Positions 8,158-15,705 of a DNA stretch of 28,997 nt are shown here, piece by piece. The translations under genes were made by a program, and so were the position numbers. A model generated the notes under the pieces. That model was not told the DNA's origin and made no database searches. It was given only the letters and a program-made list of their open reading frames with translations. This DNA comes from G020348385 sp964580235 (GTDB taxonomy: Bacteria; Acidobacteriota; Aminicenantia; Aminicenantales; Aminicenantaceae), in assembly GCA_964580235.1 (NCBI GenBank), contig CAZOJY010000034.1, positions 1 to 28,997 of the forward strand, in the 5' to 3' direction. The first letter of the stretch is position 1. Each line of letters begins with the position of its first letter.

Positions 8158-8274
8158 CTTACTCGAATCTTCAGCAAGGAAATATCTCTATTTTCGCTTC
8201 CTTGAGGGAATTTTGGGTGTAAAAGGAAAGAGGCATTGGGGAATGAAAGGTAACAAGGATTGTTAGAGCACCGG

Positions 8275-9153
8275 TTAATCGGTTCGCCATAGAGGGCGGG
8301 TTAAACACGTCGGTCCCCCGGCTCCCTTTTTTGAGATTTCCTCGCCTTCATACTCCCAGACCTCTGCCCCTTCCTTTTCCAGCAAATGCCGCGTACGGGG
8401 GTTGCCGCTCAGCATGATACACTTTCGGGGCGAAACGGCCAGAACGTTGCATCCCATGGTCTCAAACTCGGCATCAGATACTTCAATTAATTTTATTCCC
8501 CGGCTGATAAGCCATTCCCGGAACGGAACAGCCATCAAACGGGAGTAAACCACGGCCAGGTCGTGATCCACAGGGCTGATGATAGACATCAGGTGGAGGA
8601 CATCATCCGGTCCCTGCCAATGAGGCAGCGGAACGATCTGAAAATCGGAAATAAAATTTCTGGTTAAATCCCGGAGCTGCCTGATACCTTCCCTGTTCGT
8701 CCGATATCCCTCTGCAACTGCCAGTGTGCTCTTGTCGAAAAGAACCACATCTCCTCCCTCCAAGCGGCCCGGGCCCGAAATCGAACCCAGGATCGGGATA
8801 CCCAAGCCTGCCAAAAACTCTTCCAGAGCGGCCGGCTCTTCCCTCCTCTGCTCTTTTCCCATGTTGCATAACACGGCTCCGGCCGATGTCATAATCCCAG
8901 GGTCATGAACATAAATCGAATCCAACCCTGTTTGCTCCTTTTGAGGCAGGTAATGAACTTCTGGCACCTGTCTCTCCAACAGCTCCACAAATCCCTTGTA
9001 TTCATCAACAGAACGGTAAAAATCCGGAGGCGCTAAATAGTTGAGTTCAGCCCAGTGGGAATCGATATTTTCTGCGCTGATAAAAGCCTCGCTCGGGTGC
9101 TTCAACAGGAGACACTTTAGTGTACCGACTTCAGATATGCAGCCAAAATCCAT
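8275..9153 (-). CDS. Guanidino-group hydrolase (arginine deiminase/DDAH family)
   Basis: This 292-residue protein has the pentein-fold amidinotransferase/hydrolase pattern. LEGGD (Glu132), DDVLHLMSI (His187) and GGPTCLTRPL (Cys283) supply the Glu-His-Cys catalytic set used for covalent catalysis on guanidino substrates. An early VHDPGIM segment matches the usual D-P region. The order and length resemble dimethylarginine dimethylaminohydrolase and related N-succinylarginine or ornithine-forming enzymes more than the longer (over 400 aa) arginine deiminase ADI. The exact substrate is open. It is monocistronic, divergent from the yeiH-like gene and convergent with the thi operon. It has its own promoter (9175-9204) and an AAGGGA ribosome-binding site. 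Confidence 0.75.
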   Translation of the reverse strand: MDFGCISEVGTLKCLLLKHPSEAFISAENIDSHWAELNYLAPPDFYRSVDEYKGFVELLERQVPEVHYLPQKEQTGLDSIYVHDPGIMTSAGAVLCNMGKEQRREEPAALEEFLAGLGIPILGSISGPGRLEGGDVVLFDKSTLAVAEGYRTNREGIRQLRDLTRNFISDFQIVPLPHWQGPDDVLHLMSIISPVDHDLAVVYSRLMAVPFREWLISRGIKLIEVSDAEFETMGCNVLAVSPRKCIMLSGNPRTRHLLEKEGAEVWEYEGEEISKKGAGGPTCLTRPLWRTD

Positions 9154-9174
9154 TGTTCAATCCCTTCTGGACGT

Positions 9175-9204
9175 ATTATAAGAGCAAAAGGAGCTTTTTC
9201 TCAA
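9175..9204 (-). promoter_or_regulatory. Promoter of the guanidino hydrolase gene
   Basis: On the minus strand, TTGAGA (9199-9204) and a perfect TATAAT (9175-9180) are separated by 18 bp. The element sits 22 bp before the start codon. It is back to back with the yeiH promoter, and the two -35 boxes are 17 bp apart. Confidence 0.6.
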
Positions 9205-9221
9205 GGGAAAACGGTTTTTCA

Positions 9222-9249
9222 TTGACACCCGCTCTCCCTCGTTTATAAT
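9222..9249 (+). promoter_or_regulatory. Consensus sigma70 promoter of the yeiH-like gene
   Basis: A perfect TTGACA (9222-9227) and a perfect TATAAT (9244-9249) are separated by 16 bp. The predicted start near 9256 leaves a leader of only about 17 nt carrying AGGAG (9259-9263) before the ATG at 9273. Confidence 0.75.
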
Positions 9250-9272
9250 AATGAGCTCAGGAGTTTCAAGAG

Positions 9273-10277
9273 ATGAAAAAAGATTTTCTGCCGGGTTGGT
9301 TGCTGATGCTCGCGGTCGGTGTGCTTGCGATGTTTTTATCGAAATTGATAGTCATAGGGGGAAAAAATCCGGTCGAGGCCGCTGTTGTCGCCATCCTGAT
9401 CGGAATCCTTGTCAGAAATTCGGGCCTTCTTCCTCAGTTTTTTCTTCCGGGGATCAAGGCATTCGAAAAAATTCTAATCCTGGGAATTGTCCTGATCGGA
9501 GCCTCTCTAAACTTCCGGAACATCAGCTCTCAGGGAGCAAACATGCTGATTATCATCCTGGTGACGATGACGGCCGGTTTTTTCGTGATTTATTTTCTCG
9601 GAAGGCTTTTCAAACTTCCGACCGGCCTTGCTGTTCTCCTTTCTGTTGGAACAACCATTTGCGGCGGCTCGGCAATCGCTGTCACAGCCCCACTCATTAG
9701 AGCCAAAGAAGAAGAGACCAGCTATGCCATCGGCACGATTGCGCTCTGGGGTTTTGCGGCCATTCTTCTCTACCCCAAAATCGCCCAGATGCTGGCTGTG
9801 AGCGATATTAATTTTGGCGTTTTTGCCGGCACGGCCATCCACTCCACTCCCCAGGTCGTTGGAGCAGGCTTCATCTTTTCAGATCTGGCAGGAAAAACGG
9901 CAACGGCGGTCAAACTTGTCCGGAACTGTTTCATGGTTCCGGTGGCTTTTCTGATCGCTGTTTGGTATACCAACACCATTCTCAAAGGTCACAAAAAGGG
10001 AGGAGCCCGTGTGAATATCACCAAGGCCTTCCCCTGGTTTTTATTCGGATATTTCCTTCTAGCTGGCTTAAACACCCAAGGATATTTTTCCCCAGAAGGT
10101 GTCAGCGCGTTCAACACGGCGGGAAAATTTTTGATCCTTTTGGGGCTTGCGGGAATCGGATTAAATACGGTTTTCAGTTCCTTCAGAAAAGTGGGACTGA
10201 AACCTCTCCTTATCGGCTTTATGGGAGCCCTGTTTGTGGCAAGCTGCAGCATTTTGATGATCAATCTCCTCCTATAA
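9273..10277 (+). CDS. yeiH: YeiH/UPF0324 family transporter (putative sulfate exporter)
   Basis: This 334-residue inner-membrane protein has about ten hydrophobic helices. Family motifs are present: NPVEAAVVAILIGILVRN, ILILGIVLIGASLNF, SVGTTICGGSAIAVTAPLIRAK and the second-half repeat GVFAGTAIHSTPQVVGAG. The family is described as putative sulfate or sulfonate exporters, but the substrate is poorly supported experimentally. The start is fixed by AGGAG at 9259-9263 and the tight consensus promoter. The Ni-SOD-like gene begins 61 bp downstream on the same strand with its own very strong ribosome-binding site and no obvious promoter, so the two are likely co-transcribed. Confidence 0.85.
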   Translation: MKKDFLPGWLLMLAVGVLAMFLSKLIVIGGKNPVEAAVVAILIGILVRNSGLLPQFFLPGIKAFEKILILGIVLIGASLNFRNISSQGANMLIIILVTMTAGFFVIYFLGRLFKLPTGLAVLLSVGTTICGGSAIAVTAPLIRAKEEETSYAIGTIALWGFAAILLYPKIAQMLAVSDINFGVFAGTAIHSTPQVVGAGFIFSDLAGKTATAVKLVRNCFMVPVAFLIAVWYTNTILKGHKKGGARVNITKAFPWFLFGYFLLAGLNTQGYFSPEGVSAFNTAGKFLILLGLAGIGLNTVFSSFRKVGLKPLLIGFMGALFVASCSILMINLLL

Positions 10278-10338
10278 TTGAAAAAAATCCTATTCCGCTA
10301 TTTTTGGAAAAAATTCTCGGAGACAGAGGAGGTTTGAA

Positions 10339-10803
10339 ATGAAAAGAGTATTGACTTTTGTTTTTTTTATTATTCTGTTCGCCCTAATCCATGTGTCGAT
10401 TTATCCCCATTGTGAGATCCCGTGCGGAATCTACAACGACGAAATGAGGTTCACGATGATGGAAGAGAATATTCAAACGATCGAAAAAGCTATTCAGCAG
10501 ATCATGCAGCTATCGAAAGAATCGCCGCAAAACATGAATCAGATCGTGCGGTGGATTATGAACAAGGAAAAACACGCGGAGGAAATCCAGCACATCGTCA
10601 GCCAATATTTTCTGACGCAACGGATTAAAAGCGCTGATTCTAAAAACAAAAAGGCCCTGGATCAATATGTCAAAAGATTAACCTCTTGCCATAAGATTCT
10701 TATCTTTGCCATGAAAACCAAGCAGACTACAGATTTAGAAAATGTGCAAATGCTCAAAATGGCTGTGGAAAGCTTTAAAAAGGCCTATTTCGTGGCCAAA
10801 TAA
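10339..10803 (+). CDS. sodN: Nickel superoxide dismutase-like protein with N-terminal leader
   Basis: The protein has 154 residues. Residues 24-32, HCEIPCGIY, match the Ni-hook (H-C-D-L-P-C-G-V-Y) of Ni-SOD, in which the N-terminal His, Cys2 and Cys6 coordinate nickel. The rest is predicted helical with NKEKHAEEIQHIVSQYF and a C-terminal helix ending FKKAYFVAK, like the NiSOD four-helix bundle. The mature form from His24 would be 131 residues against about 117 in Streptomyces. Residues 1-22 are a hydrophobic leader (KR then FVFFIILFALI), which suggests export. Release of His24 as the N terminus is required for activity, but the residues before it (I-Y-P) are not a classic signal-peptidase site. 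Asp3 of the hook is Glu here. No SodX-like protease lies nearby. GAGGAGGT lies at about 10326-10333. Confidence 0.75.
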   Translation: MKRVLTFVFFIILFALIHVSIYPHCEIPCGIYNDEMRFTMMEENIQTIEKAIQQIMQLSKESPQNMNQIVRWIMNKEKHAEEIQHIVSQYFLTQRIKSADSKNKKALDQYVKRLTSCHKILIFAMKTKQTTDLENVQMLKMAVESFKKAYFVAK

Positions 10804-10830
10804 AAAAGAGCCTGACCCCCAATTCCAATT

Positions 10831-10851
10831 CAAAGGTGCTTTGCTATTTTT
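10831..10851 (+). terminator. Weak candidate terminator after the Ni-SOD gene
   Basis: A short stem CAAAG-GTG-CTTTG (10831-10843) is followed by CTATTTTT. The five-base stem is weak, so this is tentative. The adjacent AAAGAGCCTGACCCCC (about 10805-10820) resembles sequence often found near REP-type repeats, but it is a single copy here. Confidence 0.25.
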
Positions 10852-10895
10852 ATGAAAAAGAAAGTGTCAGAATTTTTCATGAATGATTCAGAACA

Positions 10896-10933
10896 TTGAA
10901 TGTTGCCGGGAAAAGAGGTATATTAGCGGCAAC
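10896..10933 (+). promoter_or_regulatory. Promoter with inverted repeat spanning the -10 box (sensor kinase gene)
   Basis: TTGAAT (10896-10901) and TATATT (10919-10924) are separated by 17 bp. A perfect seven-base inverted repeat GTTGCCG (10902-10908) and CGGCAAC (10927-10933) brackets the -10 element. The right arm covers the predicted transcription start. This is suitable for a repressor operator or a 5' structure. Confidence 0.5.
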
Positions 10934-10946
10934 ACTATAGGATATC

Positions 10947-13118
10947 ATGAAAATTAAGCAGAAGGTCATTGCCGCATCAATGGGTTTCGGACTCCTATTT
11001 TGGTTGATCGATTCTTTCATCGCGTATTCAACGCCTTTATACGAGGGTAGCTTCCTTGGATTGTTGATCATGGAGGTTCCCAAAACAGCTATTTACCTTA
11101 GGTTGACCGTCCTCGGATTTTTCATCATATTCGGCGTACTGATGGCAAACATACTCGAAAAAAGCAAAAAAGCAACCGAACAGCTGCGTGTGAGCGAAGA
11201 AAAATTCAGAGGCATCGGCGCTTCGGCCAAAGATGCCATCATCATGGTAGATAATGAGGGGAATATCTCTTATTGGAACGAAGCCGCTGAAATCATCTTC
11301 CGGTATCGGAGAAAAGATGTTATCGGCCGAGACCTCAAATTTCTCGTTCAAGAAAAATACCATGAAACTCTTGATTCCGGATTCAGGCGATTCCGATCAA
11401 CAGGGTATGCCCCGATCATCGGCAAAACCATCGAACTCTCCGGAATAAGAAAAGGGGGAGACGAAATTCCTATCGAGATATCTTTTTCCTCAGTGAAAAT
11501 CCAAAACAAATGGAATGCTCTGGGGATAATCCGGGATATCACGGAGCGCAAAATTGCTGAAAAGGAACTCATGATCAAGAACCTTGCGGTTGACTCCACG
11601 ATAAACGCCATCGCGTTGGCCGAGCCAAAAGGCAAACTGACATATGTGAACCCCGCATTCCTGAAAATGTGGGGGTATCAGGAAAACGATGCCATCGGCA
11701 GGCACTTTGTGGAATTCTGGCTGGATGAACACAAAGCTCTGGATATTCTGGATGCCATCAGGGAAAAGGGAAAATTTATGGGCGAATCTAAGGCAAAAAG
11801 AAAAGATGAATCTCAGTTCGATGTCCAGATTTCGGCCAGCTTGGTTAAAGATGAGGTCGATAAACCACTGAGCACAATCCTATCATTTATAGACATCACG
11901 GAACGCAAGGAAGTCGAAAAAAAATTAGAGATGCGATCCGAATTCGAAAAACTCGTCACGGCCATCTCGACAAATTTTATCAACCTCCCCTCTGAAAAGA
12001 TCAACAATGAAATAAACAAAACCCTTCTTTCGATCGGAGAATTCGCGGCCGTGGACCAAAGCTACGTTGTTCTCTACTCCGCAGATAAAAAACACATGAG
12101 CATGACTCACGAATGGTGCAGCAGTGTGGCAACCCCGCTTCTCCAATCGAGCCAGGGCCTTTTAGTCAAGGATTACAGGTGGCATACGGCCCAAATAGAA
12201 AGCCGTGAAACCATCTATATCACGGACAAATCAGACATTCCTGCCAATGCGGGCCCTTTTTTAAAATCCCTGGATTCCCGGGGGAGCACATCTTTGATCC
12301 ATGTCCCGATTGCCTACGGAGGAAAAGCCTTCGGTTTTGTGGGGATGGAATCTCAACAGGCAGACAAAACTTGGCCGGTTGACATCATTGTCCTCCTTAG
12401 AATGGTAGGGGATATCCTCGCCAATGCCCTGGAACGCAAGCGGGTGGAAGAACAGCTCAATGCTTCTTTAGAAGAAAAAGAGGTTCTCCTCAAAGAGATC
12501 CATCACAGGGTTAAAAACAACATGCAGGTCATCTCCTCACTGCTCAATCTCCAATCCAGCCGAATCAAAAGCCCTGAGATCCTCGAGATGTTCAAGGAAA
12601 GCCAGGACCGCATCCGCTCCATGTCACTGATCCATGAGAGGCTTTATCAATCAGCAGACCTGGCAAGAATCGAATTCTCCCAATACATCCAAAATCTTTC
12701 CAAGTATCTTTTTCAATCTTACAGAATCGATCCCGAGTCCGTGGTTTTAAAAACCGATGTACGAGATGTTTCCCTGGACATTAACAAAGCCATCCCATGT
12801 GGATTGATTATAAATGAGCTGGTTTCCAACTCCCTTAAATATGCGTTTTCCCAGGTCAAAGATTCAAACAAAAAGAAAGTAAAAAAAGGCGAGATCAACA
12901 TCAAGCTGACAGCGGATGATGGGAAAGTTATGCTGCTTGTCAAAGATAATGGGATAGGCCTGCCTGTGGGCCTGGACATCGAGACGACTGACTCCTTCGG
13001 GTTACAGTTGGTAACAACTCTTGTCGCTCAGTTGAATGGCCGGATGAACATCAGCAGGAAACCCGGCACAACCTTCAAGATCACATTCGATAAAACTGTT
13101 AAACAACCAGACGCTTAG
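10947..13118 (+). CDS. PAS-PAS-GAF sensor histidine kinase (HisKA_2 type)
   Basis: This 723-residue membrane-anchored kinase has two N-terminal helices (about 6-28 and 47-69) with a short periplasmic loop. A PAS domain follows (about 84-200; AKDAIIMVDNEGNISYWNEAAE...DITERK), then a second PAS (about 205-325; ...SFIDITERK), a GAF domain (about 335-505) and a HisKA_2 phosphoacceptor region with EIHHRVKNNMQVISSLLNLQ (His519/520). The ATPase domain has an N-box (INELVSNSLKYAF) and a G1 box (VKDNGIGLP). The signal is unknown. PAS and GAF suggest redox, gas or small-molecule ligands. There is no adjacent response regulator, so it is an orphan kinase. Its stop codon overlaps the convergent mnmA stop by 4 bp. 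Confidence 0.85.
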   Translation: MKIKQKVIAASMGFGLLFWLIDSFIAYSTPLYEGSFLGLLIMEVPKTAIYLRLTVLGFFIIFGVLMANILEKSKKATEQLRVSEEKFRGIGASAKDAIIMVDNEGNISYWNEAAEIIFRYRRKDVIGRDLKFLVQEKYHETLDSGFRRFRSTGYAPIIGKTIELSGIRKGGDEIPIEISFSSVKIQNKWNALGIIRDITERKIAEKELMIKNLAVDSTINAIALAEPKGKLTYVNPAFLKMWGYQENDAIGRHFVEFWLDEHKALDILDAIREKGKFMGESKAKRKDESQFDVQISASLVKDEVDKPLSTILSFIDITERKEVEKKLEMRSEFEKLVTAISTNFINLPSEKINNEINKTLLSIGEFAAVDQSYVVLYSADKKHMSMTHEWCSSVATPLLQSSQGLLVKDYRWHTAQIESRETIYITDKSDIPANAGPFLKSLDSRGSTSLIHVPIAYGGKAFGFVGMESQQADKTWPVDIIVLLRMVGDILANALERKRVEEQLNASLEEKEVLLKEIHHRVKNNMQVISSLLNLQSSRIKSPEILEMFKESQDRIRSMSLIHERLYQSADLARIEFSQYIQNLSKYLFQSYRIDPESVVLKTDVRDVSLDINKAIPCGLIINELVSNSLKYAFSQVKDSNKKKVKKGEINIKLTADDGKVMLLVKDNGIGLPVGLDIETTDSFGLQLVTTLVAQLNGRMNISRKPGTTFKITFDKTVKQPDA

Positions 13119-14203
13119 GCTTCACCTCCTTCTATAATCCCTCCTCCCCATACAAGATTGTTGTCGTAAAATACGGCAGATTGCCCGGGTGTCACCGCCC
13201 GCTGAGGAGTTTCAAACTCTATGCGCGCCTTATTCCCATCTGATGGAAAAAGCATGGCCTTGGCTTCTCTGTGTTTATACCTGATTTTGGCAGTCACAAA
13301 TGTCGGATCGCGGATCTCCAGTCTGGGGATAAGATTCAGATGAGAAACAGCGATTCTTTTTTTATAGAGGCGCTCATCAGGCCCCACAACAATCATGCGG
13401 GTATCCGGATGGATCTCCAGGACATAAAGAGGATGGGACGCTGCGATCCCCAATCCCCTGCGCTGGCCGATGGTGAAATGAAGAATCCCCTTATGATGGC
13501 CAAGGACACGATCTTCAACATCAACAATCGGCCCAGGCTGAAAAAACTCTGGGATTTTTTGTTCGAGAAATCGTGCGTAATTATCGTCCGGAATAAAACA
13601 AATCTCCTGACTCTCCGGTCTCTCGTGCACAGCAAGCCCCAGATTTTTGGCCTTCTTCCGGACTTCCTGTTTTGTGAAGCTGCCGATAGGCATCAGGGTT
13701 CGGCCAAGTTGCTCTTGAGTCATTGTGTATAAAAAATAGGACTGGTCCTTTTGTGGGTCCTTCCCTTTTTTTAAAATATATCTTCCGTAATTTTTGTCAA
13801 AAAGGATGAGGGCATGGTGTCCGGTCGCAAGATAATCAGTTCCCATTTTTTCCACCCTTTTCCAAAGGATATCAAACTTGATAAACTGATTACACCGGAT
13901 GCATGGATTCGGAGTCCTCCCTTTTGTATATTCTTCACAAAAATTGTTAACGACCCATTGTTGAAACGACTTTCTCAGATTTATGACATAATGGGGAATT
14001 TTTAGCTGGGCAGCCACACGGTTGGCATCTGCTATTGCACCCCGGCCGCAGCAGGAACGGGAACTGTCACAGTCCTGCTTGAGCAGGGGGAAAATATCCA
14101 TCGTGATTCCAGTCACATCAAAGCCCCTTTCCTTAAGCAGCGCTGCGGCCACAGAGGAGTCCACGCCTCCGCTCATGGCCACAATGACTCTTTTTTTTCT
14201 CAT
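13115..14203 (-). CDS. mnmA: tRNA-specific 2-thiouridylase
   Basis: The enzyme installs 2-thiouridine at U34 of tRNA Lys/Glu/Gln by ATP-dependent adenylation and sulfur transfer. The 362-residue protein has the PP-loop SGGVDSS (11-17), the catalytic cysteine in TPNPCIRCN (Cys101) and the second in SQEICFI (Cys202). It also has the DQSYFLYT motif (about 153-160), the HFTIGQRRGLGI central domain signature and the C-terminal beta-barrel. The start ATG at 14203 is preceded by AGGAATGAG. The gene is convergent with the sensor kinase, overlapping it by 4 bp. A plausible promoter lies at 14221-14249. Confidence 0.93.
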   Translation of the reverse strand: MRKKRVIVAMSGGVDSSVAAALLKERGFDVTGITMDIFPLLKQDCDSSRSCCGRGAIADANRVAAQLKIPHYVINLRKSFQQWVVNNFCEEYTKGRTPNPCIRCNQFIKFDILWKRVEKMGTDYLATGHHALILFDKNYGRYILKKGKDPQKDQSYFLYTMTQEQLGRTLMPIGSFTKQEVRKKAKNLGLAVHERPESQEICFIPDDNYARFLEQKIPEFFQPGPIVDVEDRVLGHHKGILHFTIGQRRGLGIAASHPLYVLEIHPDTRMIVVGPDERLYKKRIAVSHLNLIPRLEIRDPTFVTAKIRYKHREAKAMLFPSDGNKARIEFETPQRAVTPGQSAVFYDNNLVWGGGIIEGGEA

Positions 14204-14220
14204 CTCATTCCTGTCAATTC

Positions 14221-14249
14221 AGCATACCAAATAACTCATACCGCGACAA
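14221..14249 (-). promoter_or_regulatory. Probable mnmA promoter
   Basis: On the minus strand, TTGTCG (14244-14249) and TATGCT (14221-14226) are separated by 17 bp, giving a short leader before the mnmA ATG. The match to consensus is moderate. Confidence 0.4.
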
Positions 14250-14259
14250 TAGAGGTAAG

Positions 14260-14408
14260 GTAAAATAAAGAAGCATCTCTATTTCCGTGATGAAAGGGGC
14301 ATTTAGGAATGGCGTTAAAAATCTTCACACGAGCAAAGCCATCTCTAAATGCCTATATTAAGGCTTATGTTTTGGTATCACGGAAGTGGGGATGCTTATG
14401 TAAAATAA
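14260..14408. mobile_element. MITE-like palindromic element with 9-bp direct repeats
   Basis: Identical direct repeats GTAAAATAA (14260-14268 and 14400-14408) flank an approximately 131-bp non-coding palindrome. Outer inverted arms of 21 bp (14271-14291 and 14377-14397) match except for three positions; both contain AAGCATC and TTCCGTGAT. Inner arms of 16 bp (14298-14313 and 14338-14353) match except for two positions. The pattern is that expected of a miniature inverted-repeat element with a target-site duplication. No transposase is in the window, so the parent element is unknown. Confidence 0.55.
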
Positions 14409-14415
14409 CAAGAAA

Positions 14416-14590
14416 CCTGAATTATTCATAAACATGATTTTATTAGCATGGTTTAGCGTTATATGCATGGAAATCAGGGACATGTACCGGAAATGTAAGG
14501 GACACGTTACCGATTTTGAAAAAATCGGTACATGTCCCGAATTTCCGGTAACGTGTCCCTTGATTTTATGCTCTTACATGAATAATTCAG
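14416..14590. repeat. Compound REP-like palindrome
   Basis: Outer arms CTGAATTATTCAT (14417-14429) and ATGAATAATTCAG (14578-14590) are perfect reverse complements. Inside are four short units. GGGACATGTACC (14477-14488) and GGGACACGTTACC (14499-14511) are followed by their exact reverse complements at 14527-14538 and 14547-14559, in the same order. A hairpin CCGATTTT-GAA-AAAATCGG (14510-14528) marks the centre. Elements of this style are commonly mobilised by REP-associated (Y1) transposases. That attribution is inference. Confidence 0.6.
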
Positions 14591-14595
14591 AGTAG

Positions 14596-14621
14596 CCTGG
14601 ATAATTTATGAATTATCCAGG
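14596..14621. repeat. Perfect 11-bp hairpin next to the promoter
   Basis: CCTGGATAATT (14596-14606) and AATTATCCAGG (14611-14621) are exact reverse complements with a TATG loop. The hairpin ends 4 bp before the -35 box of the downstream gene. It shares the TGAATWATYCAG motif with the neighbouring palindrome and with position 32-44. Confidence 0.7.
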
Positions 14622-14625
14622 GAAA

Positions 14626-14654
14626 TTGACAGATCTTTTCTTCGATGTTATAAA
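14626..14654 (+). promoter_or_regulatory. Promoter of the cysteine synthase-like gene
   Basis: A perfect TTGACA (14626-14631) and TATAAA (14649-14654) are separated by 17 bp. The gene start at 14697 leaves a leader of about 36 nt. Confidence 0.65.
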
Positions 14655-14696
14655 TTTGATTCTTATCATCTTGTTGCGCAGCGTTTGAGGCCAAAA

Positions 14697-15695
14697 ATGA
14701 AGAACAAAATCCCAATATCCGCAAAGCCCGTTTACAAAAATATACTCGATGGAATAGGCAATACACCTCTTATCCGATTGGAGAAAATCACACAAGCTGT
14801 TGAAGCCGATATTTTTGCCAAGCTGGAATATTTCAATCCAATGGGAAGTGTGAAGGATCGAATTGCCAGATACATGATTGAAAAAGCTGAGAAAGAGGGG
14901 CGAATAAAACCCGGAGATACAATCGTCGACAATTCTTCGGGAAATACGGCCTTAGGGCTGGCAATGGTCTGCTCAATCAAAGGATACAAGGTAAAAATGG
15001 TCGTGCGGGACAGCCTGAGCATGGAAAAAATAAAATTCCTCAAAGCCATGAATGTGGAACTTGTCATGGTTGATCACACTCTGCCTCCGGACTCTTCAGA
15101 CAGCTACAATAACATCACACCGCACATCGTAAAGGGCACTCCAGGAGGATATTATCTGGACCAGCACAACAACAGAGAGAACTGTGAAGCTCATTATCAT
15201 TCAACCGGTCCTGAGATATGGGAGCAGATGGGGGGAAAGATCGATTATTTTGTCGCCGGCATCGGAACAGGAGGCACGATATGCGGAGTGGCCAAATTTC
15301 TCAAAGAAAAAGACCCGAATATTAAAGTTATCGGCGTGGATCCGGTGGGCTCGATATTTTATGATTATTTTCACACAAAAAAGCTCGTTCCGCCTTCCCC
15401 CTACTTCCTCGAGGGTCTGGGGGATGAATTCTTGATCGGGTGTGTGAATTTTGACCTGATAGACGACATCTTCAGGGTGACGGATAAAATGGCCTTTCAA
15501 ATGACCAGAGAATTAGCGGATAAAGAAGCCATCCTGGCTGGCGGTTCGAGCGGAGCGGCGCTGTGGGGAACTGTTGAGCTGGCTGAGAAAATAGGCAGCT
15601 CAGCCCGGATCGTCACTGTATTTGCAGATTCGGGCACCCGATATTTAAGTACGATATACAACGACGATTGGCTTAAAGAAAAAGGCTTTCTCTAG
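14697..15695 (+). CDS. PLP-dependent cysteine synthase / cystathionine beta-synthase family enzyme
   Basis: This fold-type II PLP enzyme has 332 residues. GNTPLIRL, then YFNPMGSVKDR with the Schiff-base Lys53, the asparagine-loop variant DNSSGNTALGLA (T replaced by S) and the phosphate-binding GIGTGGTICG are all present. The segment VIGVDPVGSIFYDYF and LEGLGDEFL resemble cystathionine beta-synthase catalytic cores more than classic CysK, but no regulatory CBS (Bateman) domain follows. It could make cysteine from O-acetylserine, or cystathionine/H2S from serine and homocysteine. The start at 14697 has TGAGG 6 nt upstream. A TTG 12 nt earlier is less likely. It is convergent with the YHS gene, with 10 bp between the stops. 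Confidence 0.8.
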   Translation: MKNKIPISAKPVYKNILDGIGNTPLIRLEKITQAVEADIFAKLEYFNPMGSVKDRIARYMIEKAEKEGRIKPGDTIVDNSSGNTALGLAMVCSIKGYKVKMVVRDSLSMEKIKFLKAMNVELVMVDHTLPPDSSDSYNNITPHIVKGTPGGYYLDQHNNRENCEAHYHSTGPEIWEQMGGKIDYFVAGIGTGGTICGVAKFLKEKDPNIKVIGVDPVGSIFYDYFHTKKLVPPSPYFLEGLGDEFLIGCVNFDLIDDIFRVTDKMAFQMTRELADKEAILAGGSSGAALWGTVELAEKIGSSARIVTVFADSGTRYLSTIYNDDWLKEKGFL

Positions 15696-15705
15696 TTGAA
15701 AACAA

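Noticed and set aside
8158..8274. AAGGAA...TTCCTT hairpin as a bidirectional terminator between convergent genes
   Set aside because: Six pairs with a 16-nt loop and no T-run is too weak to call.
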